A stretch of DNA of 42,111 bases, from positions 1-42,111 of the forward strand of contig JAAYZW010000069.1 of the NCBI GenBank assembly GCA_012514645.1, in the 5' to 3' direction. The position numbers were made by a program, and so were the translations under genes. Below the pieces are notes generated by a model, which saw nothing but the letters and a program-made list of their open reading frames with translations, did no database searches and was not told the DNA's origin. Source of the DNA: Chloroflexota bacterium (GTDB taxonomy: Bacteria; Chloroflexota; Anaerolineae; Anaerolineales; Anaerolineaceae). Shown here piece by piece: positions 39,843 to 42,111 of the stretch (position 1 is the stretch's first letter; the number at the start of each line of letters is the position of its first letter).

Positions 39843-41792
39843 TCAACCACCACTTTTAAAAGGTTTGGGTTGAATTTCGTCCTCATGCAACGTTTTTGCC
39901 AGGCGCTCCCATTCTGACAGCAGCTCCTCCAGGCGCAGGCTGACAGCCTGGTAGGCTTCGGTGATCTTTTGTAGTTGGTGTGAGTCGGCAGGCGGCGAGG
40001 CGAGCTGTGCTTCCCAGGTTGCTTTCTCGGTTTCAGCAGCATGCACTTTCGTTTCCAGCGCGGCAATTTTCTTTTGCAGCTGCTGGCGTTGGTTGCGGCT
40101 GAGACCTTTGCTTGCAGGTTTCTTCTCAGTGGGATCGTGGTGTTCAGCCACCCGGGCTGTGCCAGGGTCAGGCTTGTTGCGGTTGGCAAGAAACTCTTTA
40201 TATTCTGAGTAACTGCCCTTATATACGCGCAGACTTTCCTGCGTCGGTAAGAGATCCCAAATCTGGGTCGCCAGGGCATCGATCAGGTAGCGGTCATGTG
40301 ACACCAGCAGGATCGTGCCCGGGTATTCTGAGAGCACGTTTTGCAAGACTTCCTGGGTGGGCAGATCGAGATGGTTGGTGGGTTCGTCCAGCAGAAGCAG
40401 GTTGGCATCTGAAAGGGCAAGCTTTGCCAACGCCAGGCGACCGCGCTCTCCGCCAGAAAGCGTGGCAACCCGGTCAAAAACCTGCTCGCCCTGAAAACCA
40501 TAGCGCGCCAGGTAATTGCGCGCCTCTGCCGGCAGCATATTGGGCGCGACGGTGTTGATCTCCTGGATCAGGTCGTTGGTGGGGTCGAGGTCTTCATGTG
40601 CCTGGGCGAAATAACCGACTTTCAGGCTGGCGCCCAGCTGGGTCTTGCCGCTATAGGCTGGGATCTGCCCCAAAATCGTTTTCAGGAAAGTGGTTTTACC
40701 GGCACCATTGGGACCGATAAGCGCCACACATTCGCTGCGTTCCAAAACCAGGTCAGGACTGGTGAAGAGCGGGCGCCCCTCATCTTCATAGCCGACCTGC
40801 AGGTCATAGGTGCGCAAAACCAAATCACCCGAGCGACCGACAGTCTTGAGCCGCAGGTGCATAGGGCGGGTGTGGGTTTTGGGGGCGGTCAGGCGGCTGT
40901 CTTGCAGCAGGCGCTCAAGCCGGCGCTGGCGACCGCGCGCCTGGTTGGTGTTTTGGCTGCCCAGATTTTTGCGGATGTAGTCTTCCTGCTTTTCAATGTA
41001 TTCGGTTTGGGCTTCATATTCTGCCAGGCGGCGGGTATAACGCTCCTGGCGCTGGTGCAGGTAGGCACTGTAATTACCGCGGTAGACCTCCAGCGCGGGG
41101 GTCATTTCCCAGATTACGCGGGCGGTCTGATCGAGAAAGTAACGGTCATGCGAGACGATTACCACCGCGCCGTTCCAATCGCGCAGGTAAGCTTCCAGCC
41201 ATTCCACCGCGTTGATGTCCAGATGATTGCTGGGCTCGTCTAAAAAGAGGATGTCAGGGTCTTCAAGCAAAATGCGCGCCAGGCGGGCTCGTGTGCGCTG
41301 CCCTCCGGAGAGCTGCTGAAGCGGGCGTTCGTAGTCAGATTCATCAAAACCCAATCCGGTGAGGGTGTGTTGGATGCGGTTGCTGTAAGTGTAGCCGCCT
41401 TTGAGGTCAAACTGGTGCTGCAGTTTGCCATAGCGGATTAGCACTTCGGGGTCGCAGGCAGGATCCTGCATCTGAATTTCAAGCTGTCTCAGCTCATCTT
41501 CAAGACTGAGCAGCTCTTCAAACGCGAGGACACAACTTGACCAAAGTGTGCCATCAGAGACGCGCACAGCCGCCTGGGGCAGGTAGCCAACCCGAAGCCC
41601 GCGGGAGCGGAAGACCGAGCCCTCAGTAGGCTCATCTTCGCCAGCAAGGATGCGCAGGAGGGTGGTTTTGCCAACGCCGTTGCTGCCAACGATGGCAATG
41701 CGGGCATTGTGTGGGATTGAAAGGCTGATCCCCTCAAAGACATCCACCGGCCCAAAAGAACGGCTTAAATTCTGCGCGGTTAACAGTGACAT
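39843..41792 (-). CDS. ABC-F family ATPase (Uup-like)
   Basis: A 649-residue soluble protein with two ABC domains and no membrane segment. The first has Walker A 'GSNGVGKT' (36-43), signature 'LSGGQRTRARLARIL' and Walker B 'ILFLDEPSNHLD'. A charged linker ('YTRRLAEYEAQTEYIEKQEDYIRKN') follows. The second has 'GPNGAGKT', 'LSGGERGRLALAKLAL' and 'LLLLDEPTNHLD'. The last about 80 residues form a coiled coil ('LQKKIAALETKVHAAETEKATWEAQL'), as in Uup. ABC-F proteins act on the ribosome E site or in ribosome rescue; some give antibiotic resistance. The long linker and coiled coil fit a housekeeping Uup/YdiF type rather than a resistance type, but this is not certain. Confidence 0.92.
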   Translation of the reverse strand: MSLLTAQNLSRSFGPVDVFEGISLSIPHNARIAIVGSNGVGKTTLLRILAGEDEPTEGSVFRSRGLRVGYLPQAAVRVSDGTLWSSCVLAFEELLSLEDELRQLEIQMQDPACDPEVLIRYGKLQHQFDLKGGYTYSNRIQHTLTGLGFDESDYERPLQQLSGGQRTRARLARILLEDPDILFLDEPSNHLDINAVEWLEAYLRDWNGAVVIVSHDRYFLDQTARVIWEMTPALEVYRGNYSAYLHQRQERYTRRLAEYEAQTEYIEKQEDYIRKNLGSQNTNQARGRQRRLERLLQDSRLTAPKTHTRPMHLRLKTVGRSGDLVLRTYDLQVGYEDEGRPLFTSPDLVLERSECVALIGPNGAGKTTFLKTILGQIPAYSGKTQLGASLKVGYFAQAHEDLDPTNDLIQEINTVAPNMLPAEARNYLARYGFQGEQVFDRVATLSGGERGRLALAKLALSDANLLLLDEPTNHLDLPTQEVLQNVLSEYPGTILLVSHDRYLIDALATQIWDLLPTQESLRVYKGSYSEYKEFLANRNKPDPGTARVAEHHDPTEKKPASKGLSRNQRQQLQKKIAALETKVHAAETEKATWEAQLASPPADSHQLQKITEAYQAVSLRLEELLSEWERLAKTLHEDEIQPKPFKSGG

Positions 41793-41801
41793 GGCAGTGA
41801 A

Positions 41802-41807
41802 AGTATA
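41802..41807 (-). promoter_or_regulatory. -10 box very close to the ABC-F start
   Basis: TATACT on the minus strand ends 9 nt before the ABC-F ATG, so the transcript would carry at most 2-4 leader bases. No Shine-Dalgarno is present. A TTGATT lies 19 nt upstream as a possible -35. Confidence 0.5.
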
Positions 41808-41979
41808 CCAGTGAGAACAAACAATAAATCAAAACACTTGTTGTTCGAGCAGGGTTACGATCATGAATAGGACTCCTTCGAGGAAACCGTGCGCCCGGTC
41901 TGCTCGCTTATACCTACGGTGTCGGGAGACCCTGGCGAACGGTTAGTTTGGAGACTGGTGGAAATAAGTCTTTTTAAAC

Positions 41980-42111
41980 CTACGGAAATTCAACAAGCAA
42001 AACCGATCCATCTTCGCCGCTCATGGATAAATAAAAATGCCTTGTTGCACCATTTTCATCGTCAAAAGCGACCCCTCTGTGTGGTATCGCGCCTTGCTCC
42101 ATCCAGGTTAC
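41980..42111 (-). CDS. 3' end of an unidentified gene (5' part outside the window)
   Basis: Reading the minus strand from the window edge gives 43 codons and a TAG: it includes 'GVAFDDENGATRHFYLSMS' and ends 'GSVLLVEFP'. Composition is protein-like, with charged and aromatic residues alternating as in beta strands. It is absent from the ORF track because its start is beyond the edge. I recognise no family. It is transcribed toward the ABC-F gene, with 187 nt between its stop and the ABC-F start. Confidence 0.6.
   Translation of the reverse strand, partial: VTWMEQGAIPHRGVAFDDENGATRHFYLSMSGEDGSVLLVEFP

Noticed and set aside
39843-41792. ABC-F gene as an antibiotic-resistance (ARE) factor
   Set aside because: The C-terminal coiled coil fits housekeeping Uup-type proteins, and no resistance context or attenuator leader is present; the very short predicted leader argues against attenuation.

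Overview
The window looks like chromosomal DNA of a bacterium of the Anaerolineae/Chloroflexota type. This is an inference. It rests on a lipoprotein with a Thr/Pro-repeat linker (TPTPTPAPTATP), a DegV protein, a type-4 Fe-S uracil-DNA glycosylase, a dnaN gene separated from dnaA/recF, and several promoters whose -10 box sits only 6-9 nt upstream of a start codon. No rRNA, tRNA, CRISPR array, insertion sequence or phage gene was seen.

Region 1 (1 to about 23.36 kb, + strand) is one very tightly packed surface-glycan locus. The largest gap between consecutive genes is 59 nt, and many starts overlap the previous stop (ATGA). It opens with the end of a GDP-fucose synthase-like epimerase, followed by an ABC-type glycan exporter (Wzm/Wzt with a C-terminal cargo domain), a KpsC/S-like transferase and a methyltransferase. 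Next come an inverting UDP-GlcNAc 4,6-dehydratase (PseB family) with an RmlD-like reductase, a long NeuB-type nonulosonate synthase with SAF domain, several glycosyltransferases, a lipoprotein and an SpsF-like cytidylyltransferase fused to a zinc-ribbon methyltransferase. A second block holds a Gfo/Idh/MocA oxidoreductase, an SDR, a CMP-nonulosonate synthetase fused to a KdsC-like HAD phosphatase, a radical SAM/SPASM enzyme, a second short NeuB resembling animal NANS, a second KpsC/S-like protein, a third CMP-sugar-type nucleotidyltransferase, a D-2-hydroxyacid dehydrogenase, another SDR and a DUF115/MptE-like protein. Together these suggest synthesis, CMP-activation, transfer and export of one or two unusual nonulosonic (sialic-acid-like) sugars. 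The aminotransferase, acetyltransferase and hydrolase of the standard pseudaminate/legionaminate routes are absent from the window.

Region 2 (23.4-25.5 kb) holds two paralogous family-2 glycosyltransferases, each apparently transcribed from its own leaderless promoter, then a spacer with a hairpin.

Region 3 (25.5-32.4 kb) is mixed metabolism and transport: an EamA transporter, glycine C-acetyltransferase (kbl), divergent glucosamine-6-phosphate deaminase (nagB), a DegV protein, and an MFS transporter coupled to an unusual nucleotidyltransferase-GNAT fusion.

Region 4 (32.5-42.1 kb) is largely housekeeping: dnaN with a strong terminator; a UDP-sugar dehydrogenase/epimerase pair; a uracil-DNA glycosylase ending in a textbook beta-clamp-binding motif; rimI-tsaB-tsaE; a small SWIM zinc-finger protein behind a near-consensus promoter; an ABC-F ATPase; and the 3' end of an unidentified gene at the right edge that is missing from the ORF track.
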